44,194 nucleotides of DNA from SMWC01 sp963581225 (GTDB lineage: Bacteria; Pseudomonadota; Gammaproteobacteria; Steroidobacterales; Rariloculaceae): positions 1-44,194 of the forward strand of contig CAUZMW010000003.1 of assembly GCA_963581225.1 (NCBI GenBank). The letters are read 5' to 3'. The notes beneath the pieces were generated by a model. That model was not told where the DNA came from and did no database searches. It saw nothing but the letters and a program-made list of their open reading frames with translations. The position numbers and the translations under genes were made by a program. Within the stretch, counting starts at the first letter, position 1. Every line of letters begins with the position of its first letter. Below are positions 16,468-25,163 of this stretch, one piece after another.

Positions 16468-16910
16468 ATGATCGTTTCGACAGAGACGGCCGAACTCGGC
16501 AACCGACTGAAGTCCTAGGCTTCAGCGATGCGGCTGGGAGCCGACGTTCGCGTCCACCGGGAGCGCAACGATACGATGCCGGCGAGTTTCGCGGACTTGT
16601 TCGCGAACGACTGCGGTATCGACTCGATCCCTGCCGATGTCGTGATATGGAGTACTACTCAAAATGAGGCCTTAATAGTGACAGATTATAGCGGTCAACC
16701 TCACGTCGATGGGAAATTCGACTAAATTTAGAATAAGACGACGAGCTCAATGGTGGCAGGAATAAAACCCGCTCGCGCGAATGCGTCGGGCAGCGCTGAT
16801 CTTAACGACTTCTGTTGCGTTCCTCGCCCATCGCTCTATCCTAACAAGTCTGATTCCATGAACCGTTCAGCCATCATGCAGCTATTAAACGCCATCAACG
16901 CCGCTAGTTA
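16468..16910. other. Intergenic stretch without a supportable gene
   Basis: Open frames here are short and resemble nothing I recognise; the longest (16528-16725, 65 codons) has no clear ribosome site. A small hairpin CTGAAG/CTTCAG at 16507-16525 lies 40 bp after ndh but has no T run, so it is not called a terminator. The AT-rich part at 16660-16745 may be a promoter zone or relic DNA. Confidence 0.5.
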
Positions 16911-17024
16911 AATGTGGAGGTCGATGATCGCGGCTATGTCTACATCGTGGATCGAGCGAACATGGGTAGGCATGTCGTTAGATTATCGCGACACACTCCC
17001 CGGGTTGCCGATTTTCTGGGCTAG
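16911..17024 (+). pseudogene. 3' relic of an LVIVD/beta-propeller repeat protein
   Basis: From 16911 one frame reads NVEVDDRGYVYIVDRANMG, then RHVVRLSRHTPRVADFLG and a TAG at 17022-17024. The first part matches the last blade of secreted LVIVD/NHL-like repeat proteins, which usually run VDDRGYIYIVDRANTGLHIL to a nearby C-terminus. Two codons upstream of NVEV there is an in-frame stop (TAG 16905-16907), and no start or earlier blades exist. Only about 37 codons of the 3' end survive. The family assignment rests on this short block alone. Confidence 0.5.
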
Positions 17025-17072
17025 GCATATCACGAGTAAGTCTTCCGGGGCGCGGACCCCGCAGAGACCTCG

Positions 17073-17273
17073 ATGAAGCATCGAAGTCCGCGCCGCTGGG
17101 TGGGGCTCGCCTATCTCGTCTTACTGGCGCTGGTGATTCCCTGGTACTGGCCCGCCGGCGATACGCGCCACGCGTTCGGCTTCCCGTTATGGGCACTAGC
17201 ATCGCTCGCCGCCGTGCTCGCAACCTCCATTTTTACAGCATATATCTACCTCAGCAGCATCGATGACGATTAG
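17073..17273 (+). CDS. Small membrane protein preceding symporter
   Basis: 66 residues with two hydrophobic segments (about 9-26, VGLAYLVLLALVIPWYWP, and 38-60) and a short acidic tail (SSIDDD). It ends five bases before the symporter ATG, so the two are surely co-transcribed. Tiny two-helix proteins of the DUF3311/DUF997 kind are commonly encoded just upstream of sodium/solute symporters and are thought to be accessory subunits. The length and the GFPLWAL segment fit DUF3311, but the assignment is by appearance only. Confidence 0.65.
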   Translation: MKHRSPRRWVGLAYLVLLALVIPWYWPAGDTRHAFGFPLWALASLAAVLATSIFTAYIYLSSIDDD

Positions 17274-17278
17274 GTCCT

Positions 17279-18772
17279 ATGACTGATCTACTCCCTTTCG
17301 GACTCGGCGCCTGGATCTTTATTTCCTGTTACCTGTCCTCCCTGCTGCTGCTCGGCTGGCTAGGCTTCAATGCACGTAAGGAAAATACGCTGCAGGATTT
17401 TTATCTTGCGGGCCGCGGATTTGGATTCGTAGTTCTGTTCCTAACGCTCTACGCGACTCAATATAGCGGTAACAGCGTTTTCGGCGTCGCGGGGGCAGCC
17501 TACCGGGTCGGTTTCGGTTGGCTGATCGCGGTGCACTACATGCTCGCGATCATTGTATTCTACCTCGCCTACGCGCCTAAGCTGTATACCCTGTCGCGTC
17601 TACGGGGGTATCTGACGCCGGTCGACTATCTCAAAGATCGCTTCGACTCCCCAGCGATTGCGCTCATCGGTTCCATCGTGATGATCGTCGCGCTCAACAA
17701 CTACTTACTCGCGCAACTCATGACGATGGGACGAGCGCTGCAGGGCCTCACAGGTCTGCATAGCGATCTTGCATACAATTACGGCGTCGTCGGACTAGCT
17801 TTTATCATGCTCGTTTACGGCACGCTCGGCGGCGTCCGGGCTATCGCCTGGACCGACGTAATTCAGGGCGGCGTCCTAATGTTGGGGTTCTTTGTCCTAC
17901 TGCTACTCCTGCGAGAGCAGTTCGGTCCACTGTCCGCCGCAACCCAAACCGTCATCATCTCGGTCGATGCGAGCAAGATAGCAAGACCGAGCGGCAGCAT
18001 GCTGCGGGAGTGGTTGAGTTACATCCTTCTTATCGGAATGGGCGCCGCATTGTACCCGCAGGCAATCCAGAGAATCTATGCTGCGAAGTCCCGCCGGGCT
18101 CTAAACCAAAGCCTCGCAGCCATGGCTTTTCTACCGTTCGGGACGGCGCTGATCGCAGTAATTGCAGGCATCTATGCACTTGCCTACGTGCCCGGATTGG
18201 AGGGAGCTGAAACAGATCAGGTACTAGCAAGGCTGCTGCGGGTCATTCAGGAAGGCTCAGCCATCGGTTACGCATTCGTCGTTCTGATTTTCAGTGCCAT
18301 TCTCGCGGCGCTCATGTCCACGGCGGACTCTGCGATGCTCTCGATATCATCGATGTTTACAAAAGACATCTATGGAACGCTCCTGCGACCCGGAGCGAGA
18401 GAATCGAACCTCACGGCAATCGGCAAACGTTGTTCTTGGGTGGTCGTGTGCACCCTTGCGACACTTGCCATCGCTTTAAAGGATCAAGCGTCGCTGATTA
18501 CGTTAATTGACCGCAAGTTCGATATCCTCGTGCAACTCGTACCCAGCTTCATGATCAGCATCCACTGGTCCCGCCTCCGATCCGGACCGACGTTATGGGG
18601 GTTGATCGCAGGACTGTCGATTGCGCTGAGTCTCGCCTTTGGCCCATTCCATTTCGTCGTCGCCGGTAAAGTATGGGGCTTTCATCCTGGCTTATACGGG
18701 TTGATCGCCAACATAGCGGTCGCCGTGCTCGGCTCGATGATGCTCGAGCGCCGAGTGAAAGGTCCGGCCTAA
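17279..18772 (+). CDS. Sodium:solute symporter family permease
   Basis: 497 residues with about 13 hydrophobic segments. SSS-family features include DFYLAGRGFGFVVLFLTLYA near the N-terminus with the following YSGNSVFGVAGAAYRVGF (sodium-site region), YGTLGGVRAIAWTDVIQGG, and ALMSTADSAMLSISSMFTKD in the helix that carries sodium-coordinating Ser/Thr residues. It should import a small organic solute with Na+. The substrate cannot be told. It pairs with the small membrane protein just upstream. The 3' end faces the remains of methyltransferase genes. Confidence 0.9.
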   Translation: MTDLLPFGLGAWIFISCYLSSLLLLGWLGFNARKENTLQDFYLAGRGFGFVVLFLTLYATQYSGNSVFGVAGAAYRVGFGWLIAVHYMLAIIVFYLAYAPKLYTLSRLRGYLTPVDYLKDRFDSPAIALIGSIVMIVALNNYLLAQLMTMGRALQGLTGLHSDLAYNYGVVGLAFIMLVYGTLGGVRAIAWTDVIQGGVLMLGFFVLLLLLREQFGPLSAATQTVIISVDASKIARPSGSMLREWLSYILLIGMGAALYPQAIQRIYAAKSRRALNQSLAAMAFLPFGTALIAVIAGIYALAYVPGLEGAETDQVLARLLRVIQEGSAIGYAFVVLIFSAILAALMSTADSAMLSISSMFTKDIYGTLLRPGARESNLTAIGKRCSWVVVCTLATLAIALKDQASLITLIDRKFDILVQLVPSFMISIHWSRLRSGPTLWGLIAGLSIALSLAFGPFHFVVAGKVWGFHPGLYGLIANIAVAVLGSMMLERRVKGPA

Positions 18773-18809
18773 CTAAAGCCGCTCCCAAACGAAGCCGTCA
18801 GCAGTAGGT

Positions 18810-19004
18810 TCATTTAGCCCGACCGAGCAGCAAGTAGCCACCGTCGCCGTCCGGCCCGAGCCGAATCAACGCTACCCCGCTATCCAGAGGTCTCAATACG
18901 CGTATCAATCCGTCGAGCCCCGCGTATCGCGTGCGATCGACGATATCGACGCCGAGCCCGCCGACCACCCTGAGCAGCGCGTCCTTTACCGGCTTATCGC
19001 GCAT
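18810..19004 (-). pseudogene. N-terminal stub of a second FkbM-like methyltransferase
   Basis: 64 residues starting MRDKPVKDALLRVVGGLG and ending VALIRLGPDGDGGYLLLGRAK. The segment RLGPDGDGGYLL resembles the N-terminal part of FkbM-type SAM methyltransferases (commonly RxGxxxDGGYxLP), but the protein stops right there, before any SAM motif. Its start overlaps the end of the upstream methyltransferase pseudogene by 11 bp. The 3' portion seems to have been lost at the junction with the convergent symporter gene. Confidence 0.5.
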
Positions 19005-19655
19005 CGCCTTTCCTCACCCAGTTCTCCCAGAAGAAACGATACTGGTAGTTGAGCCTATGCGTGCGCTGCAGAGCCTCCTGTATACGCTCCATTCGCCTCT
19101 TCGCGTCAACGGTAAAATTGTGAAACTGTACTTGGATATTCTCTATGGACTCGACAAGGCCGGTCTCGATCATTCGGTAGAGCAGATCGTACTCACCACC
19201 CTCGATATTGATCTTCATTAACGCAACGGACATGACTCGATTCTCATCAAACCATTGCTGAACGTCGACGATTCAAATCTTTTCCGCAGCGGCCCTTTTT
19301 CGCAACGTCGAACTGCCTGCGCCGCGAACGTAAATCGTTTGGGACTCGGAGATCGCTCCTAGCCCGAATTGGAAACCTCAATGTCCTCGTTCGCCTCGAA
19401 CCGTTCACTTAGCGCTTGCGCAAATTTCCTGACGGGTTCGAACACCACGACCCTGCACCCGTACTTGGAATGAATCTCGCTAGTCCATTGCCCCTCGTAG
19501 CCACCGAGGTCTATGACGAAGGAGTTTTTCGTCAACGGATAATCGTAACGAAACCGGGCGTCACCGCCATCGGCCTCCCACTGCTTGAGGATTCTCCTGT
19601 GCGTGCGGCGGTATAATCTCTTGTTCAGCCGATTTTCGAACTCTTCGAAGTTCAT
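18994..19655 (-). pseudogene. FkbM-family methyltransferase, frameshifted and with in-frame TGA
   Basis: The N-terminal piece (19359-19655) carries the SAM motif SFVIDLGGYEGQWTSEI and VVVFEPVRKF. The C-terminal piece (18994-19233) carries LMKINIEGGEYDLLYRMIE, the usual FkbM signature VxLLKIDxEGxE. Between them, a -1 shift after VSNSG restores GLGAISESQTIYVRGAGSST, and then a TGA at 19275-19273 (minus) interrupts EKI/IVDVQQWFDEN. Two lesions are therefore needed to break one otherwise complete ~220-residue enzyme. FkbM-type enzymes methylate sugars or other small molecules, often in glycan loci. A glycosyltransferase gene is divergent from it. Confidence 0.8.
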
Positions 19656-19813
19656 CGTGTGCCTGGTAACGGCGGTTGGAAAGAAGGCACTTTATGCGCT
19701 TCGACGCGACGCCGCAATCGCAGTAGCGACGGGGAGTGGCTTCGAGTGCCGATCTCTTCGATGCCTTACACTACACTAGTCGCTGCTGCCACCAAGAGCG
19801 CTCTTGCTTGCCG

Positions 19814-20887
19814 ATGACGATCAGTATTGCCCATGTCAATCTCTCCCGCGACTACCGCGGCGGCCAGAGACAAACGGAATTGTTAATCCGCGAGCTGGTA
19901 CACGCTGACGTCCGCCAGGTGCTCATCGCGCGCCGACACGCGCCGCTGGCCAAACGAGTAAAGAATCTCGACGTCGAAGTCCGCGAGGTCTCCGGGAACC
20001 GACTCGCGACGACGCGAGCGATGCAGGGCGTCGATCTCGTTCATGCTCACGAGGGTCGCAGCGTCTATGCCGCGTACCTCTGGTCGCTACTGTCTCAGAC
20101 TCCGTATATCGTCACGCGCCGGGTCGATAACCCTATCGGCAATCACTGGCTGGCGCATAAGGCCTATCGGCGGGCGGCATTCGTCGTCGCTGTTGCGCGG
20201 AGAGTCGCGGATATCGTGTCGACCTACGACTCATCCATTCAAGTACGCGTGATCTGCAGCGTCCACAGCGGGCTAAAACCCGACGATGTCCAAACGGCAG
20301 CCATCAGAGACGCCGCCGCGGGCAAGTTTCTGATTGGCCACGTCGGAGCGCTCGACAACAGCCAGAAGGGCCAGGAATTCATCATCCAGGTCGCAAGGGA
20401 ACTACAAAACACTCACCCGGATTTTCAGTTCCTGCTCGTCGGTGGTGGTAGCGATGAAACGATGTTGCGCGCGATGGCGACGGGTGTCGAGAATCTGTCC
20501 TTCACGGGCTTCGTGGACAACGTCGGTGACTATCTCTCTGCGTTCGATATCTTCATACTGCCGTCGAACAAAGAAGGCGTCGGTAGTATTCTGCTCGACG
20601 CGATGGCCCAGAGCCTGCCCATCATCGCGAGTAGAGTCGGTGGCGTTCCCGAGATCGTCCAAGACGGTAGCAACGGAATTTTGATCGACCCTGCGCGACC
20701 CGCGCAACTGAAGACCGCTCTACTACGCCTGCATGACGACCCGGCGCTGCGGCGCGAACTCGGCGAGAACGGCGAACGCGTCTCGAGAAATTTTATCGCC
20801 GGCGCCATGGCCGAGCGCTATCTCGACCTCTATCGCTCTTTGATCGATGGAAACCGATCCGAAGCCGCTGGAAAAGGCGTTCAATGA
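19814..20887 (+). CDS. GT4-family glycosyltransferase
   Basis: 357 residues from ATG 19814; the frame is open further upstream, but MTISIAHVNLSRDYRGGQRQ is the natural start of a GT-B fold (glycine-rich loop RGGQRQTELL). The C-terminal nucleotide-sugar domain has FLIGHVGALDNSQKGQEFII, VGGGSDE, FTGFVDNVGDYLSAFDIFIL, and the donor-site motif KEGVGSILLDAMAQSLPIIA, an E-x7-D variant of E-x7-E, followed by GGVPEIV. It should transfer a sugar in cell-surface glycan or lipopolysaccharide synthesis, on the cytoplasmic side. The acceptor is unknown. It is divergent from the decayed methyltransferase genes, so this may be the remnant of a larger glycan locus. Confidence 0.88.
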   Translation: MTISIAHVNLSRDYRGGQRQTELLIRELVHADVRQVLIARRHAPLAKRVKNLDVEVREVSGNRLATTRAMQGVDLVHAHEGRSVYAAYLWSLLSQTPYIVTRRVDNPIGNHWLAHKAYRRAAFVVAVARRVADIVSTYDSSIQVRVICSVHSGLKPDDVQTAAIRDAAAGKFLIGHVGALDNSQKGQEFIIQVARELQNTHPDFQFLLVGGGSDETMLRAMATGVENLSFTGFVDNVGDYLSAFDIFILPSNKEGVGSILLDAMAQSLPIIASRVGGVPEIVQDGSNGILIDPARPAQLKTALLRLHDDPALRRELGENGERVSRNFIAGAMAERYLDLYRSLIDGNRSEAAGKGVQ

Positions 20888-20949
20888 GAATGTTGTGGGT
20901 ACGGCGCAGGGAGGCATGAACTATCACGACTGTCGGTGGCCTGTGGTGA

Positions 20950-22461
20950 CTACTCGAACTTCGCGAGTAATGCGGGCGGGATCGGGCCGACCCGAGCGGC
21001 TTCATCCATCGCGGCCGTCACGTGCTCCGGCACCGGCGACGTCCGCTGCGTCGCGAGGCTCACGGTTATCATGACGGTGGTCGAGCCAAGTACGCCGGCC
21101 AGCATCGGCGGCAGCCCGATGATCTCAACAAGCCCCACGAACTCCCAGAAAAACGCAAGCGTCGCGCCCGTCGCCATCGACGCAATCGCGGCAGGCGTAT
21201 TGGCTTTGCGCCACCAGACCGCGCACACATAGGCGGGCAGGAAAGCGCTGCCGAGCACCGACGTCGCGAACACGACGATGCTGAAGACCGACGGCGGATC
21301 GGCGAGCGCGACGATATAACCGACGACGCCGATCGAAAACACCAGGCCCCGCGACACCCAGACCATCTGCCGCTCCGAGGCGCCGGGGTTGATGAAGCGC
21401 TCGTAGAGATCCCGTGAGGCTATCGAGCCCGTCTGCAGCAGGAGCGAATCGGCCGTCGACATGATCGCTGCCATGATCGCTGCCATGACGACACCCATGA
21501 CGGCGGCCGGCAGCAGATTCTCGGCCAGCCTCATAATCGCCAGTTCCGGGTCGTCGAGATCCGGCAGGATGATGATCGCAAGAATGCCCAACAGGTAGGG
21601 TGTCGAGACAAACAAAAGATTCCAGGCCGTAGCGTACGCCCCGGCCTGCCGTGCAGTCGCCGGGTGGCGCATCGCGAGATGCCGCGTCACGACGTGGGGC
21701 CAGCCCATATAACCGACCGAGAAAATCAACAGGGCGCCGAGGACGAGACCCCATTCGCCTTCATATCCCAGACCGCGACCCCAGACCGACAGCAGGGTCG
21801 GATCGATCGAGCCGATCGACGCGTTGGCCGCGCCCAGGCCGCCGACCTCGATCAGCGCGGCAACCACGATCCAGCCGATGCCGATCAGCATGACGACGCT
21901 CTGCAGGGCATCCGTGTAGGCCACGGCGAGATAGCCGCCGAGTAACGTGTAGATCAGGATGATGCCGACCGCGATCAGCGACGCGAGCCAGTACGGCACG
22001 CCGGTAACGAGTGCCATGCCCTTGCCGCCGGCGATGAACTGGGCGAGTACATAACAGCCGAGCAGAAAGACCGTCAGTACGCCGGCGATCAGCCGCACAG
22101 CCGGTGACGGGTAACGTTTCTCGAGGTATTCGATGGATGTCAGCGCGCCGATGATCTGCGAAAACTTGCGCATACGCCGGCCGATCACCGAGAGATTCAA
22201 TACACCGCCACCGATGTCGCCGGCCGCGTACCAGAGCGCCCAGTAGCCCTCCGCGAACCCGAGCGCGCCGGCGCCAAGGAACATGTAGCCGCTCATGGAT
22301 GTGGTCTGCAGCGTCAGCGCCGTGACGATCGGCCCGATCCGGCGGCCGCCAAGCAGAAAACCTTCGAGATCCTTACCGGCACCGAGGCGCATCGCCCAGA
22401 TGCCGATGCCGAGCACAAGCGCGAAATAGAAAACGAGGAACAGTACCGCCGTGGTGTTCAC
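20950..22461 (-). CDS. Sodium:solute symporter (PutP-like) permease
   Basis: 503 residues with about 13 membrane spans. SSS signatures include GKDLEGFLLGGRRIGPIVTA, TTSMSGYMFLGAGALGF, YTLLGGYLAVAYTDALQS, GWPHVVTRHLAMR and the sodium-site helix AIMAAIMSTADSLLLQTGSI. The start is GTG, overlapping by two bases the TGA of a 44-residue ORF upstream. It resembles the proline/pantothenate branch of the family, but the substrate is unknown. It is only distantly similar to the symporter at 17279-18772. It converges on the glycosyltransferase with a 62-bp gap and no clear terminator. Confidence 0.9.
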   Translation of the reverse strand: MNTTAVLFLVFYFALVLGIGIWAMRLGAGKDLEGFLLGGRRIGPIVTALTLQTTSMSGYMFLGAGALGFAEGYWALWYAAGDIGGGVLNLSVIGRRMRKFSQIIGALTSIEYLEKRYPSPAVRLIAGVLTVFLLGCYVLAQFIAGGKGMALVTGVPYWLASLIAVGIILIYTLLGGYLAVAYTDALQSVVMLIGIGWIVVAALIEVGGLGAANASIGSIDPTLLSVWGRGLGYEGEWGLVLGALLIFSVGYMGWPHVVTRHLAMRHPATARQAGAYATAWNLLFVSTPYLLGILAIIILPDLDDPELAIMRLAENLLPAAVMGVVMAAIMAAIMSTADSLLLQTGSIASRDLYERFINPGASERQMVWVSRGLVFSIGVVGYIVALADPPSVFSIVVFATSVLGSAFLPAYVCAVWWRKANTPAAIASMATGATLAFFWEFVGLVEIIGLPPMLAGVLGSTTVMITVSLATQRTSPVPEHVTAAMDEAARVGPIPPALLAKFE

Positions 22462-22592
22462 GCGTCGTCGTCCTCTCCGCTCGAGTCACGGGACCAATTG
22501 CGAGAGACGATCAGGAAGCCGATCGTGTAAGCAATCCAAAAGACCGGGAAGCCGAAGACGAGTAACGTCGTACTTAATGGCAAGCCGAACAT
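22458..22592 (-). CDS. 44-residue membrane protein coupled to symporter
   Basis: Translation from the ATG at 22592 gives MFGLPLSTTLLVFGFPVFWI, then AYTIGFLIVSRNWSRDSSGE and DDDA, with the TGA at 22460-22458 overlapping the symporter GTG (GTGA). It has one hydrophobic helix, probably N-out, followed by a positively charged turn and an acidic tail. Size, position and coupling match the small accessory proteins that precede SSS transporters in other bacteria. The first symporter in this window has an analogous small gene. Coding evidence is the overlap and the membrane character; no homologue was checked. Confidence 0.7.
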   Translation of the reverse strand: MFGLPLSTTLLVFGFPVFWIAYTIGFLIVSRNWSRDSSGEDDDA

Positions 22593-22715
22593 ATAGACAG
22601 GTTACGCAGGGACAGCACAGCCCATGTCACGGGCTTGACGGCCGCCTCAATGAAAGACGCAGCCGATTATCCGAGATGCCGGCGGGAAAAGGAAACTTGA
22701 CCGGGTCGGCGCCTT

Positions 22716-23372
22716 TTAGGCTGAGGCGAGGCTGGCGGCGTTCGCCGGAGTCCGCGGCGCGACGACGTCTTTGAAATCGTAGACTCGCGTAATCTCGAGT
22801 TCATCCCCGCCGGGAGTCTCGAAAGTCACTATCCAGATCAGCTGCTCGCCGTCCGCGGCCAATTCGAATGTCTCGGAAAACGCCAGCCCGCCCCTGGGCC
22901 GGCGCTCCACGAAAAAAGCGCCTTCCTGCCACTCGGCAGAGAAATTTTGATTCGTATCGCTTAGAGTCTCGCCGTCGCGATAGACGACGGTCGATGTACT
23001 ATCGTAATTCACCTGCACCGTCTCCGAAGCTTGTACGACTATGAGTTCATCCATCGGGTCGGTGATTTCTGCCGGGAATTCCGTCGCCGCTTCCTCTGCA
23101 CCATCGGGAATCATCGATGCGACTTCAGCCGCGGAAATTCCGTACACGCTGATAATTCCGCCAAAGCGCCGAATCAAATCGAGTGGGGATGTCGAGCCGC
23201 CTGAAACGCGGCTAAGAACGTCGCTCGGTCGATCGCTGAGTTCCTGATTGAGTACCCAGTCGCCGCTCAGGTCGACGGGTTCGTCAATCGCTGCTGTAAG
23301 TTGGGGTGCCGTCGAACACGCGGCCAGCGCTGTCAAGACGACCTGCTGCAATCGGTTCTGCCTGAAATCCAT
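22716..23372 (-). CDS. Putative lipoprotein of unknown function
   Basis: 218 residues. AGGAGG lies eight bases before the ATG at 23372 and only two before another ATG at 23378, so the former start is preferred. The N-terminus has a signal peptide and lipobox (VVLTALAACSTAP). The mature protein contains VDLSGDWVLNQELSDRPSDV, the kind of opening seen in secreted proteins with a lipocalin-like or DUF-type fold, and a C-terminal half rich in beta strands (SETVQVNYDSTSTVVYRDGE, ELEITRVYDFKDV). I do not recognise the family. It is a single gene between the symporter unit and the repeat at 23503, probably anchored in the outer membrane. Confidence 0.75.
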   Translation of the reverse strand: MDFRQNRLQQVVLTALAACSTAPQLTAAIDEPVDLSGDWVLNQELSDRPSDVLSRVSGGSTSPLDLIRRFGGIISVYGISAAEVASMIPDGAEEAATEFPAEITDPMDELIVVQASETVQVNYDSTSTVVYRDGETLSDTNQNFSAEWQEGAFFVERRPRGGLAFSETFELAADGEQLIWIVTFETPGGDELEITRVYDFKDVVAPRTPANAASLASA

Positions 23373-23502
23373 GGCCATGCCCTCCTGTCATTCGATCGCT
23401 ATGTGAGCCTGCAGCGATTCGTGCTCGTAGCTGGTTACAACGCGCTACTTGAGCTCGAGTTGACAGAATAAGGGAAGAATCACGACGAGGCCGTCGCTCC
23501 CA

Positions 23503-23554
23503 AAATACGGGGACGGCCTGCCTGTTGTGCGACGAAATACGGGGGCGGTCTTGG
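23503..23554. repeat. Two degenerate half-copies of the AAATACGGGGACGG repeat
   Basis: Direct repeats beginning AAATACGGGGACGGCCTGCC (23503) and AAATACGGGGGCGGTCTTGG (23535) match the arm of the palindromes at 11391-11490 and 25164-25262, with substitutions. They point the same way and form no long hairpin. They lie 11 bp past the PhoD stop codon. Confidence 0.75.
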
Positions 23555-23564
23555 CCGCGATTTC

Positions 23565-25133
23565 CTAGATCGTATCTACCGTCAGGATATTCTCGAACAA
23601 GACCTCATCATCCACGTGGTGGTGGCGCAACTCCAGCGTCGGCACACCGTCAACTCGATCCACGGTTACCGACAGGAAACCGCCGATGATATTGAGATAG
23701 CGGTGCTCCGGCCGAATGTCGTCGTTGCTGGACCAGGCTCCGGCGTGCTCGTCACTCGCGGCCCCGGTCCCATACTCACGCACACCTGTCTCGTCATCCA
23801 CGGAGACATACTGCCAGTGACGATCACCGCAGATCACGATCATGTTACCTTGCTCCGCTATAAACTGACGCAGATCGTCGCCCTCGTTCGTCCACGCGGG
23901 ATTGGCGTGGCTGTCGTACTTGTCGTCGTTATCGGGGCCGACGACCGGCGTCGGGCTTATCAAGATCTTGAAAGTCGCGTCGGATGCCTCGACCGTGTCC
24001 TTGAACCAGGCAAGTTGCTCGGCGCCCCAGATCGACTTCTCCGGGCCGTCGGGATCCATGTTCGCGTCGCGAAAATCCCGGCCTTCGACGAGCCAGAACT
24101 GCACGTCCTGCCCCCAGCGGAAAGTCCGGTAGGTGAGGTCCTTCATCGGCACCTGCTCGGTGAAGACTTCGATGCCCTGCTGGAACGTGAACTCGCCCAT
24201 GTACTCACTGACCTGACTCGGCCAGGTATCGTCCTGCCAGACGTCGTGATCGTCCTTCATGAAGTAAGTCGGAACTGTGCGATGAAAATCGATGTTGGAC
24301 GCGAGCCCGAACATGCGCGCCCAGCCCCAGCGTGCGAGATCGATATTCTTCGCATACGCGTCGTAGTAGATGATGTCGCCGGTGTGGACGAAGAAGTCGA
24401 CGCCCATATCCATCATCGCGTGATGAATCTGGAACCCCCCGTCGGGCGCATCCTGATCTTCGTAGTCCGTGCCGGTTACCGAGCCGAACACGACACGAGC
24501 CGGTTGGTCTGGTGCGGGCGCCGTGCCGAATCGGCCTTCAATCGTCGAGCTTGCCGCGGTGCTGCCTGCCGCACGCCCTTCGACACGCAACACGTAATCG
24601 GTGCCGGAAGAAAGCCCGGTCAATGTGAACTGACCCGTGAAATCTCTTTCCGGGTCCACAGCGACCCAGGCCGTCGACGCCCACGTCTCGGCGTCCGCTT
24701 TCCGGTAGACGACACGCGTCTCGCCGGTCGTGCCGATGACCGCGCTCTCGATGGTCTCGATCGAAGATCCCTCCGGATAGATGATGACCGGCGACCAGTC
24801 GTGCGGATGAAAACGTCCCGGAAGATCTTCCCGAAGTTCATCCTCACCCGGCACCTGATAAAGAAACTCGGGCATCGGCGCATCCACGCTGATGGGATCG
24901 GCGAGACGCGTGAGCCGCGTCCAAATAATGGCTTCGGAGTCCGTTACCTCTCCGACCTTGATGCCCGTGGCCTGGTACGGGCCGACGCTCTCAGGCGCGG
25001 CTACGGATACAGCCGGCGGAACCGTCGCGTCAACGGCCGACGCATCCGTCTCCGGCTGTTCGCAACCGGCGAGAATAAAGAAAAGGAACAGGCACATCGC
25101 TCTGTCGACGCCATTACGCTGAATTATTTTCAT
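23565..25133 (-). CDS. PhoD-like alkaline phosphatase/phosphodiesterase lipoprotein (copy 1)
   Basis: 522 residues. The N-terminus has a short hydrophobic signal and a lipobox, MCLFLFFILAGCEQ, so it is probably a lipoprotein; no twin-arginine motif is seen, although classical PhoD is a Tat substrate. An N-terminal fibronectin-like region (YQATGIKVGEVTDSEAIIWT) precedes the metallophosphatase domain. Metal-site motifs are DFFVHTGDIIYYDAYAK, FMKDDHDVWQDD and MIVICGDRHWQY. The family hydrolyses phosphate mono- or diesters with Fe3+/Ca2+. It is a paralogue of the protein at 27517-29040. It is separated from the operon upstream by a palindrome and is likely transcribed with or just after it. Confidence 0.88.
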   Translation of the reverse strand: MKIIQRNGVDRAMCLFLFFILAGCEQPETDASAVDATVPPAVSVAAPESVGPYQATGIKVGEVTDSEAIIWTRLTRLADPISVDAPMPEFLYQVPGEDELREDLPGRFHPHDWSPVIIYPEGSSIETIESAVIGTTGETRVVYRKADAETWASTAWVAVDPERDFTGQFTLTGLSSGTDYVLRVEGRAAGSTAASSTIEGRFGTAPAPDQPARVVFGSVTGTDYEDQDAPDGGFQIHHAMMDMGVDFFVHTGDIIYYDAYAKNIDLARWGWARMFGLASNIDFHRTVPTYFMKDDHDVWQDDTWPSQVSEYMGEFTFQQGIEVFTEQVPMKDLTYRTFRWGQDVQFWLVEGRDFRDANMDPDGPEKSIWGAEQLAWFKDTVEASDATFKILISPTPVVGPDNDDKYDSHANPAWTNEGDDLRQFIAEQGNMIVICGDRHWQYVSVDDETGVREYGTGAASDEHAGAWSSNDDIRPEHRYLNIIGGFLSVTVDRVDGVPTLELRHHHVDDEVLFENILTVDTI

Positions 25134-25163
25134 TCGTATCTACCCCATAAGAGTCGCGGCGAG

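Noticed and set aside
16507..16525. CTGAAG/CTTCAG hairpin after ndh as a terminator
   Set aside because: The stem is only 6 bp and no T run follows on either strand.
16528..16725. 65-codon open frame between ndh and the small membrane protein
   Set aside because: No recognisable motif, no ribosome site and atypical composition; kept only as part of the intergenic note.
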